From: Diplonema papillatum
Taxonomy: Eukaryota > Euglenozoa > Diplonemea > Diplonemida > Diplonemidae
DNA: 64,000 bases
Direction of reading: 5' to 3'
Assembly (NCBI GenBank): GCA_030068145.1
Contig: JAPJBO010000189.1
Span: forward strand, 186,001 to 250,000
The translations under genes were made by a program, and so were the position numbers. This document shows positions 53,330-64,000 of this stretch, piece by piece. The notes under the pieces are model-generated. The model was not told the origin of the DNA. It saw only the letters and a program-made list of their open reading frames with translations, and did not search any database. Within the stretch, counting starts at the first letter, position 1, and the number at the start of each line of letters is the position of its first letter.

Positions 53330-54749
53330 TCATCACCGTACACCACGACACACAGGAGATTGGCGTTTCCACGATCGCATGGCTTCCCACTGGGAAATCT
53401 TAAAAGAGACATTCGAATTGGCAAAGTTGGAAGTCTGGGTATGGGGATTTTCTTGTTGAAAAAGTTTTCAAAGTTTTTGAGCAGATTTTGAGTCAGGCAA
53501 GCCGTGCGCGAATCTTTCAGGGGGTTGAACTGCGGAAGGGGCAGCAATAATAAATAGTGCAGGTCTTGGTAACCGTGGCATTTGAGGAACAGAGCTGTGG
53601 AAGGAAACCTTTTGTAAGGGGTTAGTGAGTTTTTGACCGGTGGCGGATTTTGTGCTTTTCTCGTCTAGACCAGAGGTCCTATGAAAAAAAAGTGCATTGT
53701 TTTTGGCGGTCGGAGACTCTTGTGCGGAGCAAACCCGGTAGTCTTGCCGCTTTTCCAGCCGTCCTCACACATGATGCAACACAGGTGCCGCAACAAATGG
53801 GCTTGGTTTATGCCGGCAACGACTCGGTTGGTATCTACAAGAAACGCGAGACTCCTCTTGACGTATGTATTGTGAAATTTGGCTTTGATCGCAGGGACTA
53901 GTCAGTTGCTGACAATTCTATTTTTGAACCGTCGGATCGTACCTCGAAAGCAAGAGATTCCGGATGTGTAAGTCTGGCTTGGGATGTTGTCACCGACTTC
54001 TCATCTAACCACGCACACACACACACACACAGATTGCTCCGCGAGTTTGGCACCTTACTGCATGAGATAGATGCGGCTAGATGCTTAGGTCGTTTTACTG
54101 TTGTGCTAATGCAACAAATTTACTACTGTTGTCTCCCAGCACTGCACGAATTCGCACCCTCAGGGCAGCGCCCTTGGAGGAAATCGAGGTGGTATCACTC
54201 ATCTCACAAGCTTCGTATGAACCAGCTGTTCTAGCTGAGGCACTCAGTACGTGTCTGCTGACAACAAAGACAGACCTCTGAGAACGTGGCTTTAGGAATA
54301 AGGAGACGAATCGTTATTGCGATGCTATAAGAAGCCCGACAGCTCAGTGTTGCCCACGCGACCGTTCGCCGCAACGGCAAGCGCTTTCGTTGTAACGTTC
54401 GTCATTACGATTGAAACTGATGACGACCACACAGCCGGAACTACGTGAAGAAGGGTCCGGGGAAGAAGCGATACGTGCTATCCAGCTCTCTCAAAGTTGC
54501 AATGTCCCTGTGCTCAGCCCGAGCTTTGGCCTTATTGGCCCTCTGCTGGCATGTCGTGTTAGTTGCATCTATAACCCCAGGCCTACACGCACTTGCGAGT
54601 AGACATCCTGTGTGGTTTATGCAGACGGGGCAGCAGTTGACGACACCTTTCTTCATGTCACTGAAGTGACAAGGCGAGTCGCGTCATCTCCCTGCTGATT
54701 AAGCACACGTATGCTACCGTATAGAGTAGCAACCAGGTCTATAACAACG
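53330..54749. other. Intergenic, possible isolated exon near 53.75 kb
   Basis: A segment at about 53758-53860 encodes VLTHDATQVPQQMGLVYAGN and SVGIYKKRETPLD between a TTTTCCAG acceptor-like site and a GTATGT donor-like site. It could be an internal exon, but I cannot build a gene around it. A short (CA)n tract lies near 54012-54032. Confidence 0.3.
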
Positions 54750-54981
<232 letters not shown>

Positions 54982-55338
54982 TAGCAAGCTTGCTTGAGCG
55001 CCGAAGGCGCGTCTAGTGGGATCCACTACGTTCTGTGGATAGGCAATGCATCCCCCACTCGTTACGAGGTTGGACGGGAGGGATCACAATCCAACACACG
55101 TCGCAGGCTGGGTGTTGGCCCCCCTTTGGTTGGGTTCCCCTCCCTCTCTCTTCTTGTGCCATTTTCGGCCCTTTCTAGCTTGCCTGTTTCCGTTTCCTTT
55201 TGTTGCCCTGCATCCCGCAGTTGCTGCGAGGACGTGCACCCGCTGGAGAACGCCAGCGCGAAGCAACCGGCCAGTGTCGTGGCCAGTGGAGCTGAGACCT
55301 CCAGAGACGTCGACAAGTCCATAGAACGGAGTAAGGAT

Positions 55339-55661
<323 letters not shown>

Positions 55662-55674
55662 TAGCAAGCTTGCT

Positions 55675-58639
55675 TGAGCGCCTTCGGCGCATCAAGTTGG
55701 AATCCTTACGTTTCTGAGCGAACTCAAAGCGAGGTTGGACTGACAAACGCAGGCCCCGCCGTTGACCCCTTTTTTGTACTCCCCTTCGGAGCCACAGGCG
55801 TTCTATTGACTTCCCAGGAATAGCGAAGAAACAGAAGGGATTCCAACACACACACACCCGCATACAGACACACACACACGCGTGCGCGTGTCTCCTAACC
55901 GAACCGAGCGATACTCTATTGCGGTATTCTTTTTCAGCTTGCTGCCGTACACAGGGACCATCGGCCTTTTTATGAGAATTTGCTCTCAATAAACCTTTCC
56001 TCTTTGTCTTCCGCAGACCCGAGTCACGGGTTTGCACTTCATACATTTGATCCTCCTTTTCTTTCTCTAACGAAACCAGACACAGGAGCCTGGCAGCGAC
56101 AGTGCTGCCCGACTCTTAGCGGTCTCGGATGATTAAAAAAACGCGTATCTCATTCTTACACACATCCAGTGCAAGTATTTTCTTTTCTTTACCTTCGAGA
56201 ACGAATGAAATGTTCACCCGCAGCAGCCAATCGAGCTTAGAGAGAATTCTGAACGAAAACAGCTTTACTACCCTGCTGCCATTCACCCCTTACCCCATCC
56301 TGACGATGCATCCGTTCGTTCCTTGCACAGCTTTTCTGAGGAACAATGACTGTAGTCATTGTGTGCAATTTCAGGTTATGTAGCCCGAAGCAGGGCTTAA
56401 TGCGCTGCAAGTTTGCTCTCAAATTGTTCGCGCAGTGACCGACTGCGACAAGATGCAGACCTTGTCTACCCCAAGTTAGCAATTGGCAACTTCTGGGCTT
56501 CTCCTGAGCTTGCAGCTTCGATCCAATGTTCACAAATTCTGACCTTCCCCGTAGGCCAGTACCACGTCTTTTCTTTCTTTTTCTATGGCACGAACGAGCT
56601 CGAGTGCCTCAGTAAAGCCAGTTTTCCCGAGATATGCCGGTGTGAAAGCCCAGCTGGGGCCAAGGGCGAAAAAGCGTCAGGCCGGAATCGGACCTGACTA
56701 CTGGCTTAGTGACAGAAACTAGGCAGCAGCGGCTGCTAGTGTACCGGACGGCACATATTAGCGACCCGGTGCGAAAGAGAAGACCCGGCCAACCAACCAC
56801 CTGTACGCATTAGCGCAAGGCACTTCAATTGCTGCAAAGAGAAGGGAACAATTTTCTCAGTCACATTTCATTTTTCCCGTTTTCACATTTCTTTGATGCA
56901 CCAACCGGCATCCTTAGATTTCTCAACGGTTCTCTGAGCCATGAAGACTTTGTACTTTACCGTTTTTCAGGCAAGTCAACGCACAGTCACATCTAGCGGT
57001 CCTCATCAGTGATACCGAGTATCGCGTGGTACAACATGAGTGCTGAAGTTAGACAAGCAACATCATGTGATGATTCATCATGATGCGTCACTGTGAGCTC
57101 AGCTTTCGGCTGTGTTCCAGTGCAGTTGTAGATTGAACGAAGGAAAAGTTCATTTTTAAATTGATCGAATTGATCGAAAAAACTCTGCACCAGTCACTGT
57201 CATGCACACTGTAGTATCTCGTTATGTCAGACCGAGACATAGATCGCCCAACGATCGGGTTAGGCCATGGTTTGTGGTTTTATCGCCATTGTGTGACCTT
57301 AGGTGCTGAAAGGCCACATTGGTCAGAAGTGACAGCTTTCTCATTAAGACCAAACGTACGGATGACAGAGTTCGGTCTCTACCTATTGAAACCACGCTTT
57401 GGAGGTGGATTTTCCGTAATGAAGGCTTGCGCCTTTCGCCTTTCGAGCGTTTGTGGGCTCTTGAGTTGGGCGTGGAGTCTGCAAATTGCAGGCAAGCACC
57501 AACTGGGCCGTGCACTGCAAATAAATCGAGCAAATTGCACACAGTTGCTCATTACTTAGTGGGCAGCTGGACCGCGAGAAATCTGTTGGAGCTTGAGTGC
57601 AAGTGCCACAAATATCTGTACGGATTTGCTTGGGTCTTTTTTTTTAGTACTAACAATCTTGCGGGTTGCCCTTCAATGTATTGTGCAGTTTAAAAAGACG
57701 TAGGCAGCGTGTTTTGGTGGTTGATCAGAATTCCTTACCTGAATATACACAGGGTAAATACAAGTGGGAAAACGATCACCCGGCACGCACAACAAAGTTC
57801 GCTTGAATTTTTGAATTTTTAGTAGTAGTGTCCTGGTGATTCTCAAGTCTTGTCAACAATTGTGGTGCGAAAACACCGGTGACAGCCTATTTGAAAACAT
57901 TACAAACATTTACAACACGCGTTGTTGTTTCGTGCCTGCTTCTTTATTTGAATGAAAGTGACTACGTGTGGTTGAGATGACGCGATTTGGCCATGATGGT
58001 GTTGGCGTTTACAGCTGTGTGTTCGTGTGTCTGGCTGAGCCAGATCTTGCCAAATCCTTTTTGTGTCCCATATTTTCCGTCGTACACCACATTGCTTGGT
58101 GCATGTTATCCATTTATTTGGAAAATATCCGCCCTCCATCCGTGTCGAAGGACCCTTCACAAAATTGCGACACTGGGCAAAACAGCTGCTGCAGAATCAC
58201 CACCCTATATCACGATTTGGATACTGACACAGCAAAGGCAAACGTGAGAACGAGTCTTTTATTGAGAGCGCCTTCTGAGATTCGCGGTTGGAGTTGCCAA
58301 CGTGGGAATCCCGGATTTTTGCTTCGGATTGCAAGATTGCTCTCCCTCCCAGGCCCTTCCTCTCCAAGCTTTTGCTCATTCTCATGGACCAGATTTGGCT
58401 CATTGCAGCCCCTGCCATCACGTTACATTTTTGCCTCTCTCTTCTGTGCCTTTCAGTTTGAATCGGTGGTGTCAAGCACGTCGAGTCCTGTGCATGATTG
58501 GTTTCTCGGCATCCAGTTCTCACCCGGACCAGAGCAGCGCCTAGTAGCCGAGTTTAGGACATCTTTCGAGACTGGTCCTATGAACATTTTGGACTAGATA
58601 ATAGTGCGGAGTTTTGCGGGGACCCCGGGAAGCGGAGTC
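55675..58639. other. Intergenic, no supported gene
   Basis: Frames of 90-209 codons occur (the longest is 57968-58597), but they lack recognised motifs and their composition resembles non-coding DNA here. A strong acceptor-like site (TCTTCTGTGCCTTTCAG) at 58458 leaves open that the last 45 codons of that frame are a terminal exon. Confidence 0.3.
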
Positions 58640-58790
58640 GGGGGGTTCTGGCGCCGAAGTTGCCATCGCAAACCAAACTTGCTACCACACACCGAACTCA
58701 GCATCACCAGAACCCGCACTTTGCTTCGCCCGAACTTAGCTTCGCCCGAGTTCTCTCCCCGCGCCGGTCTTTAGCCGAGCGCACGTACGT
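58640..58790 (+). repeat. Dispersed repeat with conserved hairpin (copy 3)
   Basis: Shares ACTTAGCTTCGCCCGA and the hairpin block (58761-58782) with copy 1. The hairpin carries one C-to-T change, which removes one base pair. An ATG with an immediate GTGAGA donor follows at 58831. Confidence 0.65.
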
Positions 58791-59201
58791 TTATTCCAGC
58801 TCACACCAGTGTTTTCGAATCAGTCGTACCATGCAGGTGAGAAGCTAGAAAGCGGAGAAAAAGGAAATCTGCCCAATCGATATTTTTCAGCCGATCCCCT
58901 GTTGTTTCCTATACTTGGGGGGGGAGACCAATAATTGAGGGGTCTCCTAAATCCGGATTCCGACATCTCTCACCACGCGAATAATTGAGGGGTGTAAGCT
59001 GCAGAACCTTTGGGTCGCGATGGCATATGCAGCTGTCGGGATTGTGTCTCAACAAACGCCGAGTCAACGTAGCCAGTACGGACTCGTGTGTTGTGTTGTC
59101 AAATAGACATCTTGTATCGCACCGGGAAAGCTTGCTGTGATTGAAGGAGAAGGCGATGCCTTGGACCTGGGAAAGTCCTGCTTTGAAACACTGGAAGCAC
59201 G

Positions 59202-59525
59202 GTGTCGTACGACCGCCTACCAGCATTGACTGCTGTAAAGTGCAAGTGCCAACAAGGCAGGCAGTTCCAAGTGCAAGTGAACGTCTTGGGGTCGCCGGGA
59301 GAGCTTATCGAGGAGCTAACTGTTAGCACTCTGCCGACCCAGACTGCCTTTTTTTTTGACGTTCGAAGAATCGGGCTAGATGACATGCAACAGCGACTAA
59401 GGTTTTTGGAAGGTGCGTGCCTCGAACAATGTTTGAGGCAGAATCGAGTGCTGTTGATCTGGATAGCCGAAGCATCTAAAAGACACAAGTTCTTACCGCT
59501 ACACAGAGCACGAATTTCAAACTGA
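59202..59525 (+). CDS. Unidentified open frame, possible terminal exon
   Basis: About 100 codons of protein-like sequence, including ELIEELTVSTLPTQTAFFFD and LRFLEGACLEQCLRQNRVLL. No start with upstream support and no known domain. It may be the last exon of a gene that starts near 58831. Weak support. Confidence 0.25.
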   Translation: MSYDRLPALTAVKCKCQQGRQFQVQVNVLGSPGELIEELTVSTLPTQTAFFFDVRRIGLDDMQQRLRFLEGACLEQCLRQNRVLLIWIAEASKRHKFLPLHRARISN

Positions 59526-59830
59526 GAGCATCGAAGACCCGCAGCGAGTGACAAAAACCGACCCTAGTGGTCGGCTTCCACGCACATAATGCCACGTCTT
59601 GTGCTATAGCTGTTGCTCCTGGCCCCCGCCCAGTAAAAGAAGAAGCTTCCTTGAGAAACTTGATGCGTCTCTTTGAGTCGTACCGTGCTTGGGAAAGGAG
59701 TTTTAGCGTTGTTCAATTATTGGGACTGCACCAGTCTCTGTCTCGCGACAGAGTTGGCAAACCGAACACACAGGCACTTTCAGGGGGACGAGCATGGAAC
59801 AACAGAGGTCGGGTGCAGTTTGCTAGAAAG

Positions 59831-60769
59831 ATGATATATTCTCCGGATGCCATCATCGAAAAGTTGCTTTCGATCAAGGGCTCCCGAGGAAAGACAGTGA
59901 TGCTTGTTGAGCCCGAGATGAAAGAACTCATTTTGAGGGCAAGAGAAGTGTTTCTGAGGCAACCCGCCTTGCTGGAACTTGAAGCACCTGTTAAGGTATG
60001 CGGAGATGTACACGGGCAGTACAACGACGTATTGCGGCTTTTCGACACATGTGGCTACCCCCCGCAAGCGAACTACCTATTTTTGGGTGACTACGTTGAC
60101 CGGGGAAAGCAAGGCCTAGAGACCATATGCCTGTTGCTGGCGTTCAAAGTAAAATATCCCGACAACTTCCTTTTGTTGCGCGGGAACCACGAATGCGCAG
60201 CCATAAACAGGATTTATGGGTTCTACGATGAGTGCAAGCGTCGCTACTCGCTCCGGCTTTGGAAGCAGTTCACGGAGTTGTTCAACTGCATTCCGCTTGC
60301 TGCAGTAATAAGCGAACGTGTCTTTTGCTGCCACGGGGGTCTTAGCCCGGAGCTCTCGTTGCTAACTCAAATTTCGAAGCTTCTCCGTCCAAGCGATGTC
60401 GGAGATGCTGGACTAGCGTGTGACCTGCTGTGGAGCGATCCTGATGATTCTTTAGTTGGCTGGGGCGACAACGAACGAGGCGTGTCAGTCACGTTCGGGC
60501 AAGATGTATTGTGCGATTTCTTGTCAAAGCACAAACTTGATTTGGTCGTGCGTGCGCATCAAGTCGTTGACGACGGCTACCTCTTCTTTGGTGAACGGGA
60601 ACTGATCACTTTGTTCTCTGCACCAAATTACTGTGGAGAGTTCAACAATGCTGGGGCTGTCATGTCCATAGACGAGACACTGACTTGCTCTTTCCAAATA
60701 TTGAAGCCTACAACAGCCGTGCCAAAGGGCAACCCTCAACTGGCGTCCCTCGGTAAGGCTGCTTCGTAA
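59831..60769 (+). CDS. PP1-type serine/threonine protein phosphatase catalytic subunit
   Basis: From ATG 59831 the product has 312 residues, normal for PP1. An in-frame ATG at 59663 would add 56 residues of no known type. All PPP motifs are intact: GDVHGQ, GDYVDRG, RGNHE, HGGLSP and [13 protein letters not shown], with the metal ligands in place. The [14 protein letters not shown] segment ([12 protein letters not shown]) and the [10 protein letters not shown] loop are typical of PP1 rather than PP2A. It removes phosphate from Ser/Thr residues of many substrates as directed by regulatory subunits, in cytoplasm, nucleus and, in flagellates, the axoneme. The single-exon form with no intron is notable beside the spliced neighbours. 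The C-terminus is short after the core. Confidence 0.93.
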   Translation: MIYSPDAIIEKLLSIKGSRGKTVMLVEPEMKELILRAREVFLRQPALLELEAPVKVCGDVHGQYNDVLRLFDTCGYPPQANYLFLGDYVDRGKQGLETICLLLAFKVKYPDNFLLLRGNHECAAINRIYGFYDECKRRYSLRLWKQFTELFNCIPLAAVISERVFCCHGGLSPELSLLTQISKLLRPSDVGDAGLACDLLWSDPDDSLVGWGDNERGVSVTFGQDVLCDFLSKHKLDLVVRAHQVVDDGYLFFGERELITLFSAPNYCGEFNNAGAVMSIDETLTCSFQILKPTTAVPKGNPQLASLGKAAS

Positions 60770-62130
60770 CTTGCAGCAAAAAGCTGAAGTAAGGTGTTTT
60801 TTCTTTCCGTGTTGTTGTAGCAGCTTGACACAAAGGTACATCCCACTGGACTATTGCAACCGCCTTCCCGAGCCTTGTGATGTTTTCTGTGTTGTTTTCC
60901 CTGCTTTTGGCGCATACGGCAGCTCTGCCTTTCCAGGTTAGGTTGACCAGAGCTCGGGCTCACAAGATTCGTCCTCAGTCATTTAACCCGTTTTCACATA
61001 TCTTCCGCGCAAGAAGCACAGTGTACTGGCTGCAAGAGCTGGGTCAAGTCGGTAGCTTGTTGAGCCACATGGGCGCAATGGCGTCGCGGTAAGATGTGCA
61101 TGAAAAAACATCGCTTGACACAGTGCACGTGCCCAGGCAGATTGAGGGGTTTTTGATGCTCGTTCGAACTTGAACCCGCGCCTCATCCTGTACGTCCCAG
61201 CTTCCCGTTTATTTTGTTCGTGGTTCGCGGGAGCAATAAAACAGAGCTACGACGACTGAAAGGTATCGCCTCCCAGCATTCCGTGTCTTGTCTTGGGGTG
61301 CGTGCTGAAGACCTTCGCTTGATGAATGGGATCGTTTGCAGAGCGAGATGGATAGGGTGCCCACTCTGGTAAAGATGTACTCTTCGTTTTTCGTGATTTC
61401 GTTCTTTTTCACACTGCGGATTTCGCGTACTGAGAGGACTTTCGGTCTCCCCGACCTTCGTTTGCTACTTTCACTGAGCTATTCCCCGGTTCGTTGGGTG
61501 GGGGTTGTATGTTACGTTTCGGGCTTTATGTTAGACCCTGGATCAGCGGCGCGAGGGTCTCGTCTCTTCTTCTTCCCGTGTGACGCCACCACAAACTCCT
61601 CGAATGCAGTCGAAGCGGGGTGGGGGTCCGAGGGTGCGGACCCCGAACTTGCCATCGGTGCCCACGGTGAACTTAGCATCAAGATTCCTCGGGAGGCAAG
61701 ACTCAGCAGAATCTTGTGGGTCAGCACCAGCCCTTTCCCGACGACATTCGCGTAAAACTCGCTTGGTTTTGAAGCATTTCTGCGGTCGGAGCTTCCGGGA
61801 AAAATGTTCAGCCCTGTGACTGCGCCGATGATGGCGCTGCCGGGGGCGAGACCCTCCGGCAGGTGTGGTCTTCGTGTGTCTCTCTGCTTTTTGGCAACCG
61901 CACGACCTACAGCGGTAGCAGCTTGATGGGAAGGTCTCAGTTCCCACTGAACGAAGGGTACGTCTTGCGGATACTCAGGCACAGCATCGTACAGGGGTTC
62001 AGTTTGGGCCGGTTTCCTGGTTTTGGAATAAAAACTTGAAACAGTCTAAAAAAGGGAGTTCCCAACCGGTTTGTACACTACTACACTGCACAACAACTCA
62101 GGGTATCACGCTATAACAGCTCCACGAGTC
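60770..62130. other. Intergenic; a trace of the dispersed repeat
   Basis: A possible signal-peptide exon (MFSVLFSLLLAHTAALPFQ, ATG at about 60880) ends at a GTTAGG donor-like site but has no identifiable partner. About 61645-61680 resembles the AGCATCGCCCGAACTT repeat family. A minus-strand frame at 61512-62046 looks protein-like in places but has no known motif. Confidence 0.3.
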
Positions 62131-62502
62131 ATGGCCAGGCGGACAGCGGTTGAAGTACAGCTTGGCAGCTTTAAGTTCACAACGAAAAAAGTTTGCATAC
62201 GCGGCTCTCGAAGACCTCTGCCCAACCAGCTGCTCAAGAACAAGCCGTGGCCATGGGAAAGAGTTGTGCAAAGAGCCGATAGATCTGATGACAAACGCCG
62301 GAAAACCGGGGTAGAGCAAATCCTGAGTAACCCCCTGAAGCAACACGAGAACGGGAAAAGTTCCCACCCGCACAATCAGACAGGGAAAAAGAAAGAGGAC
62401 GAGGCACACAACCACAAAGACAACAATATAAAGGTCGCAAGACAACAGACTGACACACATCTTCGGCAACACGAAAACTACTGCAGGAACGCCTCATTTT
62501 GA
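62131..62502 (+). CDS. Small basic protein, doubtful
   Basis: A 123-codon frame beginning MARRTAVEVQLGSFKFTTKK, rich in lysine, histidine and asparagine toward the C-terminus (KKKEDEAHNHKDNN). It stops 44 bp before the next gene's ATG, so it could equally be 5' leader of that transcript. No family. Confidence 0.25.
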   Translation: MARRTAVEVQLGSFKFTTKKVCIRGSRRPLPNQLLKNKPWPWERVVQRADRSDDKRRKTGVEQILSNPLKQHENGKSSHPHNQTGKKKEDEAHNHKDNNIKVARQQTDTHLRQHENYCRNASF

Positions 62503-62546
62503 GCTGAATTTCAGAACCACAAGTAGCAAGTTCGAAACCCAACCAC

Positions 62547-63758
62547 ATGCAGCGAGCTCTCGTGTGGTGTGCGCTGTGCTGCGTTGCAAGAGCAGCCATC
62601 AATGAGCATACGAATCCCCCGCCCGGTGTCACTGTCTTCAGTTCGCCTGCCCAGCTCCATATGGTGACCTTTAACGACTGTGGTTCTCCCACCGCGGAGT
62701 TGTACTTCTACAACTCGCTTTTTGGCGTATGCCAACCATACAAGGATAAGTCGTTTTTGCTCACCTCTCCAAAGCAGTGCGGTGCAAGCGACCACTACCT
62801 TCTGCAATGGTATGAGCAGGTGGACTGCAAAGGGAAGTCAGGAGAGCAGCAGGTTCCATTAAACGGTACTATGTGCAACGATGACATAAACGCGGTGCAA
62901 ATTGGGTTCGAAAAGGACTCTGCAGCTACACATCAGGATGTCTGTCAGTTCGCCCTGGCGGCTGAGCAATTGATGAAAGCCGAGATAGCGACTACTACAT
63001 ACAGCTTCAGTGGCTGCGACTCTAAGTTTTTATTGGGCACCTACAAGCGGTCCGCCGCCGATTTGATGCCCACTGATCCCATCGGTACATGTTTGAATGA
63101 TACATTCATGAATACCCTCTCCATCGGAACGAATATGTCGGTCTGCTACCAGTCCTCGTACTTTACGCACGTTGGAAGCAAGACCTGTGCCGTGGACAAT
63201 GCAGCGACTCCGGAGGTGCGACTTGACGAATGTAGCAATACTGCGCAAGCTGTCACTTTCTCAACATTGCTGGGTATTTCGAAGAAGGCCGCCATCAAAG
63301 TAGTTTGCTATCGTGCCATAATTGACGCGAGGTTCACCCCGCTTGACACGTGCGGTCAAGATCCAGGAACAGCGCATGACGCATGCGCGATTGCCCTCAG
63401 TGGCGAAGAACAAAATCGACCAGAAAAAAAGCCTTCATCGGATGCTGCCTCCAGTATTGGTATCGCTCTGGTATGTACCTCAGTCCTCTTCTGTGGCACA
63501 TAGAAATGTCGTATCCGGCACCATGCTCCGGTATTATACTTCATAATTACAATGCAGGTGTTGCTCGTTCTTGTCGCGGCTGTGGTCATGCTTGGGGCTT
63601 CGCATCACTACCGACGAGCGCACAGCAAAGGTTGGACAGCAGTCGATACAGTTGAGGTCCCATCGGAGCTTGACATGTTCGACGACGTGGTCGAAGACAT
63701 TTCCGATGCCTCGCCCATTGAAACTACGCCCGCTCTGGTCATCGAGGATGACTCGTAG
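62547..63758 (+). CDS. Cysteine-rich type I membrane glycoprotein, two exons
   Basis: Exon 1 (62547-63470) encodes a signal peptide (MQRALVWCALCCVARA), then an ectodomain of about 285 residues with about 18 cysteines and at least three N-glycosylation sites (NGT, NDT, NMS). It ends ASSIGIAL at a GTATGT donor. An 87-bp intron ends in AATTACAATGCAG, and exon 2 (63558-63758) continues in phase 0 with VLLVLVAAVVMLGASHHYRR. Splicing therefore assembles a transmembrane helix across the junction, followed by a cytoplasmic tail of about 45 residues that is strongly acidic (DMFDDVVEDISD). The total is 374 residues. If the intron is kept, the protein ends shortly after as ALVCTSVLFCGT. The ectodomain family is not recognised; a surface or endomembrane receptor-like role is inferred only from topology. 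Confidence 0.75.
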
Positions 63759-64000
63759 TGGGGAATCTAGGTTTTGTGTTTTGCACGCAAAATTCCCAAC
63801 GTCCTCTTTTACACAGAAGGCCCAGAAAAAATGTCCACTACAACAGACTTGAGGTACAAAATTGTGGAGCCAGTCTTTCTACCGGGTTACTAACCACTCT
63901 ACCAGGAAAGTTGGAACCTTGTGTCAAGTTAAGCGTTGCATGCTATGCCAATGCGGGCTTTGCAATAGGCTGAAACCACCACCTACTCTTTTCCACTCCA
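63759..64000. other. Downstream flank, nothing recognised
   Basis: No gene or repeat is visible before the window ends. Confidence 0.4.

Noticed and set aside
57968..58597. 209-codon + strand frame
   Set aside because: No family motif and composition like the surroundings; only a possible terminal exon is noted.
61512..61982. 156-codon minus-strand frame with protein-like stretches
   Set aside because: Overlaps a member of the dispersed repeat family and shows no known domain.

Overview
The window looks like nuclear DNA of a flagellated eukaryotic protist. Genes are sparse, several are split by short GT-AG introns (81-270 bp, donors mostly GTATGT or GTAAG), coding regions are GC-rich in third positions, and intergenic DNA is packed with microsatellites, minisatellites, MITE-like elements and retroelement debris. 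A gene for the ciliary dynein assembly factor DNAAF4 implies motile flagella. PPR, KCTD-type BTB, PP1, PTGES2-like and carboxylesterase-like proteins fit a eukaryote. I cannot name the lineage; every host gene I could support lies on the + strand, which would fit an alveolate with unidirectional gene arrays, but this is inference.

Layout. 1-8.5 kb: no supported gene; a 317-bp MITE with a perfect 15-bp inverted repeat, a second MITE family, a G30 tract, a 28-bp tandem repeat, GTTTCC arrays and old shuffled duplications. 8.5-10.3 kb: DNAAF4. 10.3-18.5 kb: mostly repeats, with one small two-exon gene for a predicted myristoylated membrane protein near 14 kb. 18.6-23.7 kb: an apparently intact tyrosine-recombinase (YR) retrotransposon bounded by identical 136-bp direct repeats, in the order Gag, YR, RT-RNase H, with the YR frame nested inside an open extension of the RT frame. 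26-29.2 kb: a JmjC-like oxygenase gene preceded by a fragment of itself in which one 28-bp piece has expanded into a 1.35-kb minisatellite. 31-36.6 kb: a KCTD-BTB/zinc-knuckle gene, a secreted protein with a decayed partial copy upstream, and a five-exon PTGES2-like gene whose candidate stop lies in the end of a 1.6-kb inverted-repeat element. 41-44 kb: two unidentified genes. 45.5-47.5 kb: a carboxylesterase-fold protein lacking the catalytic serine. 48.5-51.3 kb: a decayed recombinase-like element abutting a PPR gene. 52-53.3 kb: a spliced CCCH zinc-finger/methyltransferase. 54.7-55.7 kb: two very long (CA)n tracts. 59.8-60.8 kb: a PP1-type phosphatase. 62.5-63.8 kb: a spliced type I membrane glycoprotein.

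The genes do not form one obvious pathway. The strongest candidates for something new are the YR retrotransposon with its unusual gene order and nested frames, the minisatellite born from the neighbouring gene's own codons, and two host enzymes-by-fold that have lost active-site residues (esterase Ser to Glu, PTGES2 CxxC).
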